A model generated the notes under the pieces. That model was not told the origin of the DNA. It did no database searches and was given only the letters and a program-made list of their open reading frames with translations. From an uncultured Dorea sp. (lineage in GTDB: Bacteria > Bacillota > Clostridia > Lachnospirales > Lachnospiraceae), in NCBI GenBank assembly GCA_910577685.1, contig CAJTOH010000028.1, positions 1 through 48,529 of the forward strand: 48,529 nucleotides of DNA, read 5' to 3'. Numbering within the stretch: position 1 is the first letter of the stretch; each line of letters starts with the position of its first letter. The position numbers were made by a program, and so were the translations under genes. Positions 42,466 through 48,529 of this stretch are shown here, piece by piece.

Positions 42466-43842
42466 GTGGATAGGAAGAAAAATATCAGATGGAATACGCT
42501 GCGTATTACTGCAGTTGGATTTTTAGGTATTATTTTGATTGGAGGAATTTTGCTGTACCTGCCTGTCAGCAATACGCGGCCGATTGCATTTATGGATGCA
42601 TTATTTACGTCTGTGACGTCGGTTTGTGTGACGGGGCTTGTGACGGTGACGCCGGCTTCTCAGTTTACGCTGTTTGGGAAGGTTATTTTGCTGCTGCTGA
42701 TTCAGATTGGCGGTCTTGGAGTGATTGCCTGTACTACATTATTTTTCTTTCTGCTGGGAAGAAGAATTACGCTGCGGGAGAGGGTGATGCTTCAGGAATC
42801 CTATGGAGCGGACCGTCTCGGCGGAATCGTGAGGCTGGTGAGAAAGATAATCCTTGGGACTCTTGTGGTTGAGGGATGCGGGGCGTTTCTCTATGCGTTC
42901 CAGTTTGTGCCGGAGTATGGGCCGGTTAAAGGGATTTGGTTTGCAATCTTTCATGCAGTGTCGGCGTTCTGTAATGCAGGAATTGATATTCTTGGGGAAA
43001 ACAGCCTTGGGGATTATGTGTCCAATCCGATTATTAATATTACCACCATTCTTTTGATTATTTTAAGCGGTATTGGGTTTACGGTCTGGTTTGACGTGAT
43101 AGAGAATGGGAAGAAGCTTGTGCATCGGGAAGCGCCGGGGAAGTGGTGGTTTACAAGGCTTCGGCTCCATTCTAAGCTGGCCTTGCTTATGACGGCGCTT
43201 TTGATTACGGTTGGAACGGTCTTTGTTTTCTTTGCCGAGTATGGGAATCCGGATACCATCGGCGGCATGAGTTTTGGAGATAAGGTTCTTGCTTCCGTGT
43301 TCCAGTCTGTCACTACGAGGACGGCGGGCTTCTATACGTTTTCTCAAGGGGCTATGCATGACGAGTCGAAACTGTTTTGCTCTGTTCTTATGTTTATCGG
43401 CGGTTCTCCGGGAGGAACTGCAGGCGGGGCCAAGACTACCACGTTTGCCATGCTGTTCCTTGCGTGTCTTACATTTGTGCGGGGTGGGAATGATACGGAA
43501 TGTATGGGCAGGAGGATTTCGGTGGCGAATTTCCGGACAGGATTTTGTGTCGTGATGGTGGCGTTTTCGGTGTTTCTTACGGGTACGATTGCAATTCTTG
43601 TGTTGGAGCCTGACGGTATTCCTATGGTTAATGTGATCTATGAGGCGGCGTCTGCCGTGGGAACTGTGGGACTTACGGCGGATCTGACGCCCCATCTTGG
43701 CAGGGCAAGCCAAGGGGTGCTTATGGTTATGATGTATATGGGACGGCTTGGGCCGCTTACGCTTGCTTTGACCTTTGCAGGGAAGACCCATCCCAGGGAT
43801 AAGGTGCGGCGTCTGCCAAAGGAACAGATCATGGTTGGATAG
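42466..43842 (+). CDS. ktrB: TrkH/KtrB potassium uptake channel subunit
   Basis: A 458-residue membrane protein of the Trk/Ktr family with four M1-P-M2-type repeats. Selectivity loops visible include TSVTSVCVTGLVT, HAVSAFCNAGID, SVTTRTAGFYT and EAASAVGTVGLT, each with the expected Gly. The start is GTG 42466, 7 bases after GGAGA; no closer ATG keeps the N-terminus. It makes a K+ channel with the KtrA-like protein encoded 11 bases downstream. Confidence 0.93.
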   Translation: MDRKKNIRWNTLRITAVGFLGIILIGGILLYLPVSNTRPIAFMDALFTSVTSVCVTGLVTVTPASQFTLFGKVILLLLIQIGGLGVIACTTLFFFLLGRRITLRERVMLQESYGADRLGGIVRLVRKIILGTLVVEGCGAFLYAFQFVPEYGPVKGIWFAIFHAVSAFCNAGIDILGENSLGDYVSNPIINITTILLIILSGIGFTVWFDVIENGKKLVHREAPGKWWFTRLRLHSKLALLMTALLITVGTVFVFFAEYGNPDTIGGMSFGDKVLASVFQSVTTRTAGFYTFSQGAMHDESKLFCSVLMFIGGSPGGTAGGAKTTTFAMLFLACLTFVRGGNDTECMGRRISVANFRTGFCVVMVAFSVFLTGTIAILVLEPDGIPMVNVIYEAASAVGTVGLTADLTPHLGRASQGVLMVMMYMGRLGPLTLALTFAGKTHPRDKVRRLPKEQIMVG

Positions 43843-43856
43843 TAAAGGAGGAAATG

Positions 43857-44504
43857 ATGAATAAGCAGTTTGTGGTTTTGGGGCTTGGAAGTTTTGGGGC
43901 CAGCGTTGCGGTTACGCTGCAGAAGCTTGGCTGTGACGTTGTGGCGGTGGATCAGGATATGGAGCTTGTCAGCGACATTGCGGAGAAGGTCACTTATGCG
44001 ATGCAGGCGGATATTGAGAATCCCAAGCTTTTAGAATCCCTTGGGTCGAGAAATTTTGACGGGATGGTTGTGGCTTCATCGGAGAATCTGGAGGGCAGTA
44101 TTCTGGCTACTCTTGCCGCTAAGGAGATTGGGATTCCTTATATTTTGTGTAAGGCGCACAATGAGAGGCATGCCCGGGTCCTTAGGAAGATTGGGGCGGA
44201 TGCAGTGGTATTTCCTGAGGAGGAGATGGGCCGGAAGATTGCGAAGAATCTTGTGTCTGCCAATCTTGCGGATTGGATCGAGCTTTCGCCGGATTATAGT
44301 ATCGTGGAGACGGCCATACCTAAGAGATGGGTCGGGAAGACGCTTAAGGAGCTGGATGTCAGAAGGAATTATGAGGTCAATGTGGTAGGGATCAAGGAAG
44401 AGGAGGAAGGGCGTGTGGAGATTACGCCGAATCCGGATATGCCGCTTAGGGAAGGGATGATATTGATGCTCATAGGGGCGAATGAGGCGTTGGAGAAGAT
44501 TTAG
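43857..44504 (+). CDS. ktrA: TrkA/KtrA potassium uptake regulatory subunit
   Basis: A 215-residue cytoplasmic gating subunit. The RCK_N Rossmann motif VLGLGSFGASVAVTL is at the N-terminus, with the acidic VAVDQD after the second strand; the TrkA_C domain covers about 135-215 (NVVGIKEEEEG, LREGMILMLIG). It binds nucleotides and gates the KtrB channel. ATG 43857 is 5 bases after AGGAGG, better placed than the in-frame ATG at 43854. An 18-base perfect inverted repeat follows the gene. Confidence 0.93.
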   Translation: MNKQFVVLGLGSFGASVAVTLQKLGCDVVAVDQDMELVSDIAEKVTYAMQADIENPKLLESLGSRNFDGMVVASSENLEGSILATLAAKEIGIPYILCKAHNERHARVLRKIGADAVVFPEEEMGRKIAKNLVSANLADWIELSPDYSIVETAIPKRWVGKTLKELDVRRNYEVNVVGIKEEEEGRVEITPNPDMPLREGMILMLIGANEALEKI

Positions 44505-44543
44505 AAATTATCGTTCTGTATAGTGAGCGGCAAGACAAAATAC

Positions 44544-44608
44544 CCTCTTTTAAGATATATTATAAGGAAAGTATTTCTGCTTTTTAAATATATCTTAAAA
44601 GAGGTTTT
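44544..44608 (+). terminator. 18-base perfect inverted repeat after ktrA
   Basis: CCTCTTTTAAGATATATT (44544-44561) and AATATATCTTAAAAGAGG (44587-44604) are exact reverse complements around a 25-base loop, followed by TTTTCT. It most likely ends the ktrBA transcript. The stem is AT-rich and unusually long and regular for a terminator, so a palindromic insertion element or regulator site is an alternative. Confidence 0.6.
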
Positions 44609-44727
44609 CTATGTTTCGGAGTCTCTCTTTTTTGTGCAAAGATAGAGAGGAAAAATATCAATACATATTTTATAATGATAAGGACAAATATATGACAATA
44701 GAGCACGAGCGGATGAGGAGGTTCCCT

Positions 44728-45579
44728 ATGGAATGGATTGAGAGGTTAAACCAGAGTATGAATTATATTGAGGAACATTTGACAGGAGAAATTGAATACG
44801 AACAGCTTGGGCGGATTGCCTGCTGCTCTGCCTATCATTACCAGAGGATGTTTACCTATATGGCTGGTATTACGCTGGCAGAGTATATCCGAAGGAGGAA
44901 AATGTCTTTAGCGGCAGTTGATTTGCAAAGTGGAGCTGAACGAATTATTGATATTGCAGAAAAATATGGATACTGTTCCCCAACTGCGTTCAACAGGGCG
45001 TTTCAGTCTTTTCATGGCATAGCGCCCTCATCCGTGAAAGGCGGAGGTGTATCTGTGAAATCTTTTTCTCCCATTGTTTTTAAAGTTGCTGTAAAAGGAG
45101 CGGCAGAGATGAATTATCGAATTGAAACAAAAGAGGCTTTCCGTATTATTGGCGTGTCGGCTCCGCTTGATAAAGAAATCGAAAATAATTTTATGGCTGT
45201 ACCGAAGATGTGGCAGGACACGTCTGAAAATGGAACGGTGCTGAAATTAGCGGGAATGATGGATACGCCGTTAAAGGGGCTTTTGGGCGTAAGCGTCTGC
45301 AATGACGAGGAAGAGTGGAAATATTTTATTGCCGTTTCTAGTACAGAAATGAGTGATGAGTTTGAGGAATACATTGTGCCAGCTTCAACATGGGCAGTCT
45401 TTTCTGGGACAGGAACGAATCAGTCGATACAGGTATTGGAGCAGCAGATTGTAACAGAGTGGCTTCCGACTTCTGGATATGAATACGCGAATGCTCCGGA
45501 TATTGAGGTTTACCTGAATGCGGATCCGCAAAATGCACAATATGAGGTATGGATACCTGTAACGAAGAAAAAAGTATAG
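44728..45579 (+). CDS. AraC family regulator with GyrI-like effector domain
   Basis: A 283-residue transcription factor. Two HTH motifs at residues 1-110 (YEQLGRIACCSAYHYQRMFTYMAG, IIDIAEKYGYCSPTAFNRAFQSFHG) form the AraC DNA-binding part, at the N-terminus as in Rob/SoxS-type proteins with C-terminal sensor. The C-terminal 160 residues resemble the GyrI-like small-molecule-binding domain (YEYANAPDIEVYL near the end), so it probably senses a hydrophobic drug-like ligand. ATG 44728 follows GAGGAGG; the longer frame from 44611 includes the inverted-repeat side of the leader and is unlikely. Confidence 0.9.
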   Translation: MEWIERLNQSMNYIEEHLTGEIEYEQLGRIACCSAYHYQRMFTYMAGITLAEYIRRRKMSLAAVDLQSGAERIIDIAEKYGYCSPTAFNRAFQSFHGIAPSSVKGGGVSVKSFSPIVFKVAVKGAAEMNYRIETKEAFRIIGVSAPLDKEIENNFMAVPKMWQDTSENGTVLKLAGMMDTPLKGLLGVSVCNDEEEWKYFIAVSSTEMSDEFEEYIVPASTWAVFSGTGTNQSIQVLEQQIVTEWLPTSGYEYANAPDIEVYLNADPQNAQYEVWIPVTKKKV

Positions 45580-45589
45580 TGGAGGGCAT

Positions 45590-46078
45590 ATGGACGAGAA
45601 ATTTAATATATTTATGGAAACGGTTGACGAGCGTTATCGTGACTTTGTAAGTCAAATCAACGAATATTTAATAAGCTGCGGTTGTAAGAGGGAAATAAAA
45701 CTGCAAAAAAGCGGCTATATCGTATCCTATGTGTTTTTAAGTGATAAAAGGACTTTAGCGACCTTTGTTTCCCGAAAAACAGGTATGAAGCTTCGGATTT
45801 ATCCGGAACACCTACAGAGATTCCAGAGCTTTCTTGATTCATTTCCTGAAAAAGCGAAAAAAGAAATAAAGAAAGCGTCTATCTGCAAACGTCTTGTTAA
45901 TCCAGATGACTGTAATCCCAAATGTGTGATGGGATATACTTTTATGCTGGACGGCGAGAAGTATCAGAAATGCCGTTACATGGCGTTTCAGCTTGTGTTG
46001 AGCGAGGAAAATAATCCGTATATAAGGCAGTTTTTGGAAAAGGAGGCGGAGGCCGTCAAAAACGGCGGAAATATGTAG
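45590..46078 (+). CDS. Conserved-looking hypothetical protein
   Basis: A 162-residue soluble protein I do not recognise by name. Charged N-terminal half (DERYRDFVSQINEYLISCGC), then LRIYPEHLQRFQSFLDSFPE and four cysteines in the second half (SICKRLVN, DDCNPKCVMGYTF, KYQKCRYM) that could bind a metal. No signal or membrane segment. It starts 11 bases after the AraC/GyrI gene stop with GGAGGG in the gap, so both share a transcript and probably a stimulus. Confidence 0.7.
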   Translation: MDEKFNIFMETVDERYRDFVSQINEYLISCGCKREIKLQKSGYIVSYVFLSDKRTLATFVSRKTGMKLRIYPEHLQRFQSFLDSFPEKAKKEIKKASICKRLVNPDDCNPKCVMGYTFMLDGEKYQKCRYMAFQLVLSEENNPYIRQFLEKEAEAVKNGGNM

Positions 46079-46290
46079 TTTATCAGCGGCAGGAATTAAT
46101 AGGTTCTTAAGATTTTTTCGATATCTTTAATGGATTGAACACACTTTAGACATATTTAACGTTTATACTTGAGTACAGATAGTTGATAAGGACATCAACT
46201 ATCACCCCCCTCAATAAAGCAAAGCACCTAGGGACCAGCCTTTGGTGCCGCACTTTAACTCTCATTCCTTTAACTACTATAATAACAACG

Positions 46291-46324
46291 AAACCCGTTA
46301 TCCCTTGTGGATGGCGGGTTTTCG
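46291..46324 (+). terminator. Terminator-like hairpin in the 46-kb non-coding stretch
   Basis: AAACCCG (46291-46297) pairs with CGGGTTT (46315-46321), with ATCC/GGAT inside, followed by TC and no long T run. It would end any transcript arising from the hairpin-rich region before it. Confidence 0.6.
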
Positions 46325-46364
46325 CTGTTTACAAAAGGGATGGTGTATGTTATTATGAGGTCTG

Positions 46365-46385
46365 TACCAAACTTTTACCAAACTT
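46365..46385. repeat. Tandem direct repeat TACCAAACTT x2
   Basis: Two exact copies of TACCAAACTT at 46365-46374 and 46376-46385, one helical turn apart. Tandem repeats of this size and spacing are typical of integrase arm-binding sites. Confidence 0.7.
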
Positions 46386-46597
46386 GGATTTCACTTGAAT
46401 TTCTGAGTCAAAACTGCAGTTGTATTTTAGAAAGAATTTGATATATAATATTGCTTGTCTATACTATATAAAATGAAATGCGAATGGTTTGAATGGTATG
46501 AATAGTGTGAATTTTGTATGACAGTAACTATGTTTTGTTGAGAAGCAGTTGTTTTTACCATTCATATTGCATATAATGAGGAAAAGAGGAAGAGTCA

Positions 46598-47542
46598 ATG
46601 ATAGAGACAAATTTATCTCAGACAGTCAATGCCACGAACGATTCTGGTTCTGCATATGATACAAATGTAAAATATTTGCTTTCGGACAAGCAGATATTAT
46701 CATGGATTTTGAAATATACAGTTGAAGAATTTCGGGAAATGGATATTGAGGATATTATTGGATGTGTTGGCGATGATATCGAGATAGGAACGAGGCCGAC
46801 TGATGCAGGACTTTCTAATCTTGGGCGTGTAAAAGGAACAGAAACGGAGGACAATGTTCCGGGAGAAGGTATCATTTACTATGATATTCGTTTTACTGCG
46901 TACATCAAAGAAGCTGAGATGAAAATTCTGGTAAACATTGAAGCACAAAAGTCATCATGTTATAGCAAATTAGGATATCATTTGGAGAATAGAATTATCT
47001 TCTATCTTGCAAGAATGATTTCGGCACAGAAGCAGACGGAATTTTTTCACAGTGATTTTGATAATTTGAAAAAAGTCCGGAGTATTTGGATTTGTATGGA
47101 TAATGATGAGACGGAAGATACCATTGAGGAAATTGGATTAGATAGAAAAATGGTTTTCGGGAATAAGAAAAACTCATATCATATGGATTTGATGAAAGGT
47201 ATTATTGTCAATATAAGGAATGAGGAGAAGTGTATTTCCGGCGAGGGTATAAAGAAATCTCAAAACGTATTGATATCTATGCTGGAAGAGTTGCTTTCTG
47301 AAAAAGATGCTGTAGAAAAGAAACGTATATTGACAGATGAGTATGGAATGAGAATGACTACTGAATTAGAAGGGAGAATCCAGATTATGTGTAATTTGTC
47401 AGAGAATATTAGAGAACGGGAAAGAATTGATGCTATTAAGAGAATGATTAGGGTTAATATCACAAAAGAGCAGATTTTATCTATGGGATATACGGAAACT
47501 GAATATAAAAAAGCGGAGAGTTTATTATGTGTAAATGTTTAA
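46598..47542 (+). CDS. Rpn/PDDEXK_2-type nuclease-like protein
   Basis: A 314-residue protein of the PD-(D/E)XK transposase-like/Rpn family. The nuclease core is visible at about residues 85-125: YYDIRFTAYI with the Asp and ILVNIEAQKS giving E-x-Q-K, the usual form of this family. KNSYHMDLMKGIIVNIR follows in the middle, and the C-terminus is helical with charged residues. Rpn proteins promote RecA-independent recombination in E. coli and occur in many copies in gut anaerobes. Start ATG 46598 behind AAGAGGAAG. AT-rich like its surroundings. Confidence 0.8.
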   Translation: MIETNLSQTVNATNDSGSAYDTNVKYLLSDKQILSWILKYTVEEFREMDIEDIIGCVGDDIEIGTRPTDAGLSNLGRVKGTETEDNVPGEGIIYYDIRFTAYIKEAEMKILVNIEAQKSSCYSKLGYHLENRIIFYLARMISAQKQTEFFHSDFDNLKKVRSIWICMDNDETEDTIEEIGLDRKMVFGNKKNSYHMDLMKGIIVNIRNEEKCISGEGIKKSQNVLISMLEELLSEKDAVEKKRILTDEYGMRMTTELEGRIQIMCNLSENIRERERIDAIKRMIRVNITKEQILSMGYTETEYKKAESLLCVNV

Positions 47543-47678
47543 ACGTATGGTGTTAAATGAGATAAATTAAAAGTATCCAGAGAATCAAAAGAGTTACATT
47601 AACTTGCCCCCTTATCATACGGATTTGATGTAGAAATTGATTATAAGGTTGAATTAGAAAAAGTCAGAGAGGAATAAT

Positions 47679-47771
47679 ATGCGAATATTCATTGATACAA
47701 AAATTCTGGCGGATGTGTTATTAGGCAGTGATATCGTAAAGGGGACATTGTTTGGAATAATTTACCTGTAG
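47679..47771 (+). pseudogene. Truncated PIN-domain (VapC-like) toxin fragment
   Basis: ATG 47679 opens a frame of only 30 codons, MRIFIDTKILADVLLG then unrelated residues and TAG at 47769-47771. The beginning is the characteristic first strand of PIN-domain nucleases with the catalytic Asp (FIDT), where the family usually has Asn-Val after Thr. A ribosome binding site GAGAGGAA precedes it, and an open stretch ending just upstream could be the antitoxin tail. The remaining 100 or more residues and later catalytic acids are missing, so the toxin is dead. Confidence 0.6.
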
Positions 47772-47803
47772 GATAGAAGCGTAATCTATCCTACAGAGGT
47801 TTT
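47766..47803 (+). terminator. 12-base perfect hairpin after the PIN fragment
   Basis: CTGTAGGATAGA (47766-47777) and TCTATCCTACAG (47785-47796) with loop AGCGTAA, then AGGTTTTATC. A probable intrinsic terminator overlapping the fragment's stop codon. Confidence 0.65.
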
Positions 47804-47852
47804 ATCAAGATTTCTATATTGATTTTGGTCAGATTGATTTATGTAAAGCTGA

Positions 47853-48035
47853 TTACAGATGACTTTGAGATACCACGTAATTGATAAGAGCCTGTTTTGG
47901 AATCTTCCAGTCCTTCCCTTCTTTATACCCTTTCAAATTGCCTGAGCGTACAATCCGGTATGCCTGAGTCATGCCAATCCGGAGCAGTTCGGCAACTTCT
48001 TCTATCGTTAGGATATCGTCATATTGTTCAAACAT
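47853..48035 (-). CDS. Excisionase-like helix-turn-helix protein
   Basis: A 60-residue protein made of one MerR-like/Xis winged helix: ILTIEEVAELLRIGMTQAYRIVRSGNLKGYKEGKDWKIPKQAL, the excisionase/helix-turn-helix 17 pattern in which a small DNA-binding protein steers integrase toward excision or binds plasmid origins. ATG 48035 lies behind AAGGGATAAT. The upstream gene stops 2 bases before its ATG, so both form one operon reading leftwards. Conjugative and mobilisable elements of gut Clostridia commonly carry such a gene. Confidence 0.8.
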   Translation of the reverse strand: MFEQYDDILTIEEVAELLRIGMTQAYRIVRSGNLKGYKEGKDWKIPKQALINYVVSQSHL

Positions 48036-48037
48036 TA

Positions 48038-48529
48038 TTATCCCTTCTTTCCTTGGAATTGTAAGGTCACTGTCATGTTTGGATACATGGCTGACAGCTT
48101 ATCTTGGATATGTTTTAAGCAGTCCTTCATAATCTCAGGCGTAAGGACGGAAGCCGCTGGATGGTAACTGAATGCATTGACTCCAAAATGTAGATGAGGG
48201 GCGTTTCCTCTTGTGTTTTTGGACGGGTAATGATAAGTGCCAGCAGGGGAATAGGAGTGTCTGCCCCGTTCCATGTCCAGACCATATAATATCTGGTATC
48301 CGGGAGAAAAATATTTTGCAACCCATACAGCCATTGGTAACAGCCAGTTAAGGTCTTGCTGACATGCGAAGGTAATGCAGAAATGCCAGATTTTTTGAGA
48401 GTTCTTTTGTAAGGAATAAAACTCACTCAGTTTAAATTGTTCTATGATTGACAGGTCCGGGTTACAGGTAAAGCCATAACCGCTGACACATTCTTTTTGT
48501 GCAATGTAGCCTAACACACGTTCATATAC
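48038..48529 (-). CDS. Mobile-element protein with HLHFGVN motif, partial
   Basis: The frame runs from the right edge without an in-frame stop (VYERVLGYIAQKECVSGY...), so the start lies outside the window; an internal GTG at 48517 need not be the start. The 163 visible residues have AWMF-free, Trp/Tyr-rich sequence (MAVWVAKYFSPGYQILYGLDM) and an APHLHFGVNAFSY segment with two His two residues apart, as in metal-binding sites of HUH-type nucleases. I do not recognise the family with certainty. Two bases separate its stop from the excisionase-like gene, and a link to transfer or replication of the element is inferred. Confidence 0.5.
   Translation of the reverse strand, partial: VYERVLGYIAQKECVSGYGFTCNPDLSIIEQFKLSEFYSLQKNSQKIWHFCITFACQQDLNWLLPMAVWVAKYFSPGYQILYGLDMERGRHSYSPAGTYHYPSKNTRGNAPHLHFGVNAFSYHPAASVLTPEIMKDCLKHIQDKLSAMYPNMTVTLQFQGKKG

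Larger units (their letters stand above)
46079..46597. other. Non-coding stretch with stacked hairpins and direct repeats
   Basis: 518 bases without a credible gene. Contents: a perfect 10-base hairpin GATAGTTGAT/ATCAACTATC at 46178-46203 (loop AAGGAC), a smaller GCACC/GGTGC hairpin at about 46225-46250, a terminator-like stem at 46291-46321 and tandem repeats TACCAAACTT at 46365-46374 and 46376-46385 (11-base period). From 46400 to 46597 it is AT-rich; I see nothing else except the leader of the Rpn-like gene. It may be a small structured RNA or the end of a mobile element. Confidence 0.5.
47543..47852. other. Degraded stretch between Rpn-like and excisionase-like genes
   Basis: 310 bases holding the PIN fragment at 47679-47771, a 21-codon open stretch before it ending in KVELEKVREE with TAA at 47674-47676 (perhaps an antitoxin tail) and a terminator hairpin at 47766-47796. 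Otherwise nothing is seen. Confidence 0.5.
46290..48529. mobile_element. Probable end of an integrated mobile element (continues off the window)
   Basis: AT-rich DNA with an Rpn-like nuclease, a broken PIN-toxin gene, an excisionase-like HTH gene and a mobile-element-type gene, starting near a terminator hairpin and tandem 10-base repeats that resemble integrase arm sites. No integrase or transposase is in the window, so boundaries are guesses. Confidence 0.4.

Noticed and set aside
1..48529. CRISPR arrays, rRNA and tRNA genes
   Set aside because: No regularly spaced repeats, rRNA-like stretches or tRNA cloverleaf with a CCA-type end were noticed; tRNAscan and CRISPR finders were not run.

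Overview
The window looks like chromosome from a Gram-positive, low-to-moderate GC anaerobe of the Clostridia, most probably the family Lachnospiraceae; the genus cannot be settled by eye. The signs are strong AGGAGG-type ribosome binding sites, Firmicutes gene order (prmA-rsmE; nifS-type desulfurase next to thiI; ireB-ruvX-DUF1292-fur-rnj; a ytrAB-like GntR/ABC operon), a PdaA-like deacetylase and a GerMN lipoprotein. No rRNA, tRNA or CRISPR array was recognised.

Left edge to 4.4 kb is accessory: a partial AlbA_2/Schlafen-type gene running off the edge, a divergent AAA-ATPase/PD-(D/E)XK protein, a GerMN lipoprotein, and a MerR-methyltransferase fusion. From 4.4 to 17.2 kb is a cell-surface polysaccharide locus: rmlABDC (dTDP-L-rhamnose), a GT2 glycosyltransferase on the opposite strand, an undecaprenyl-phosphate sugar phosphotransferase, two LCP ligases around a Wzy-like polymerase and a rhamnosyltransferase-like GT2, and a membrane-anchored cohesin-domain protein with an extreme acidic tail. 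glmS (UDP-GlcNAc supply) follows. The rml promoter has a 19-bp spacer filled by a perfect palindrome, the classical architecture of MerR activation, directly behind the MerR-methyltransferase gene.

From 19.3 to 27.7 kb come a PdaA-like deacetylase, an ElyC/SanA-like protein, a three-gene module (BspA-type LRR protein, VWA protein with a degenerate metallopeptidase motif, MoxR-like AAA ATPase), an ArsC/Spx-like protein, adenosine deaminase, an HTH-Uma2 fusion and MntP. From 27.7 to 39 kb are housekeeping genes for rRNA, tRNA and ribosomal-protein modification, RNA decay and metal regulation, interrupted at 31.9-33.8 kb by an AT-richer two-gene ATPase/HNH cassette resembling Septu (PtuAB) anti-phage defence. 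A Crh-like HPr homologue, without the active-site histidine but with the regulatory serine region, lies next to it.

From 39 to 46 kb are a GntR/ABC transporter operon with a clear operator, a ThrE-type exporter, a TrkH/KtrA potassium uptake pair and an AraC/GyrI-like regulator with a small unknown protein. From about 46.1 kb to the right edge the DNA is AT-rich and looks like the end of a mobile element: a structured non-coding stretch, tandem direct repeats, an Rpn-like nuclease, a truncated PIN-toxin fragment, an excisionase-like HTH protein and a partial mobile-element protein. The leads most worth following are the MerR-methyltransferase/rml promoter, the Septu-like cassette, the LRR/VWA/MoxR module and the structured non-coding region at 46.1-46.4 kb.
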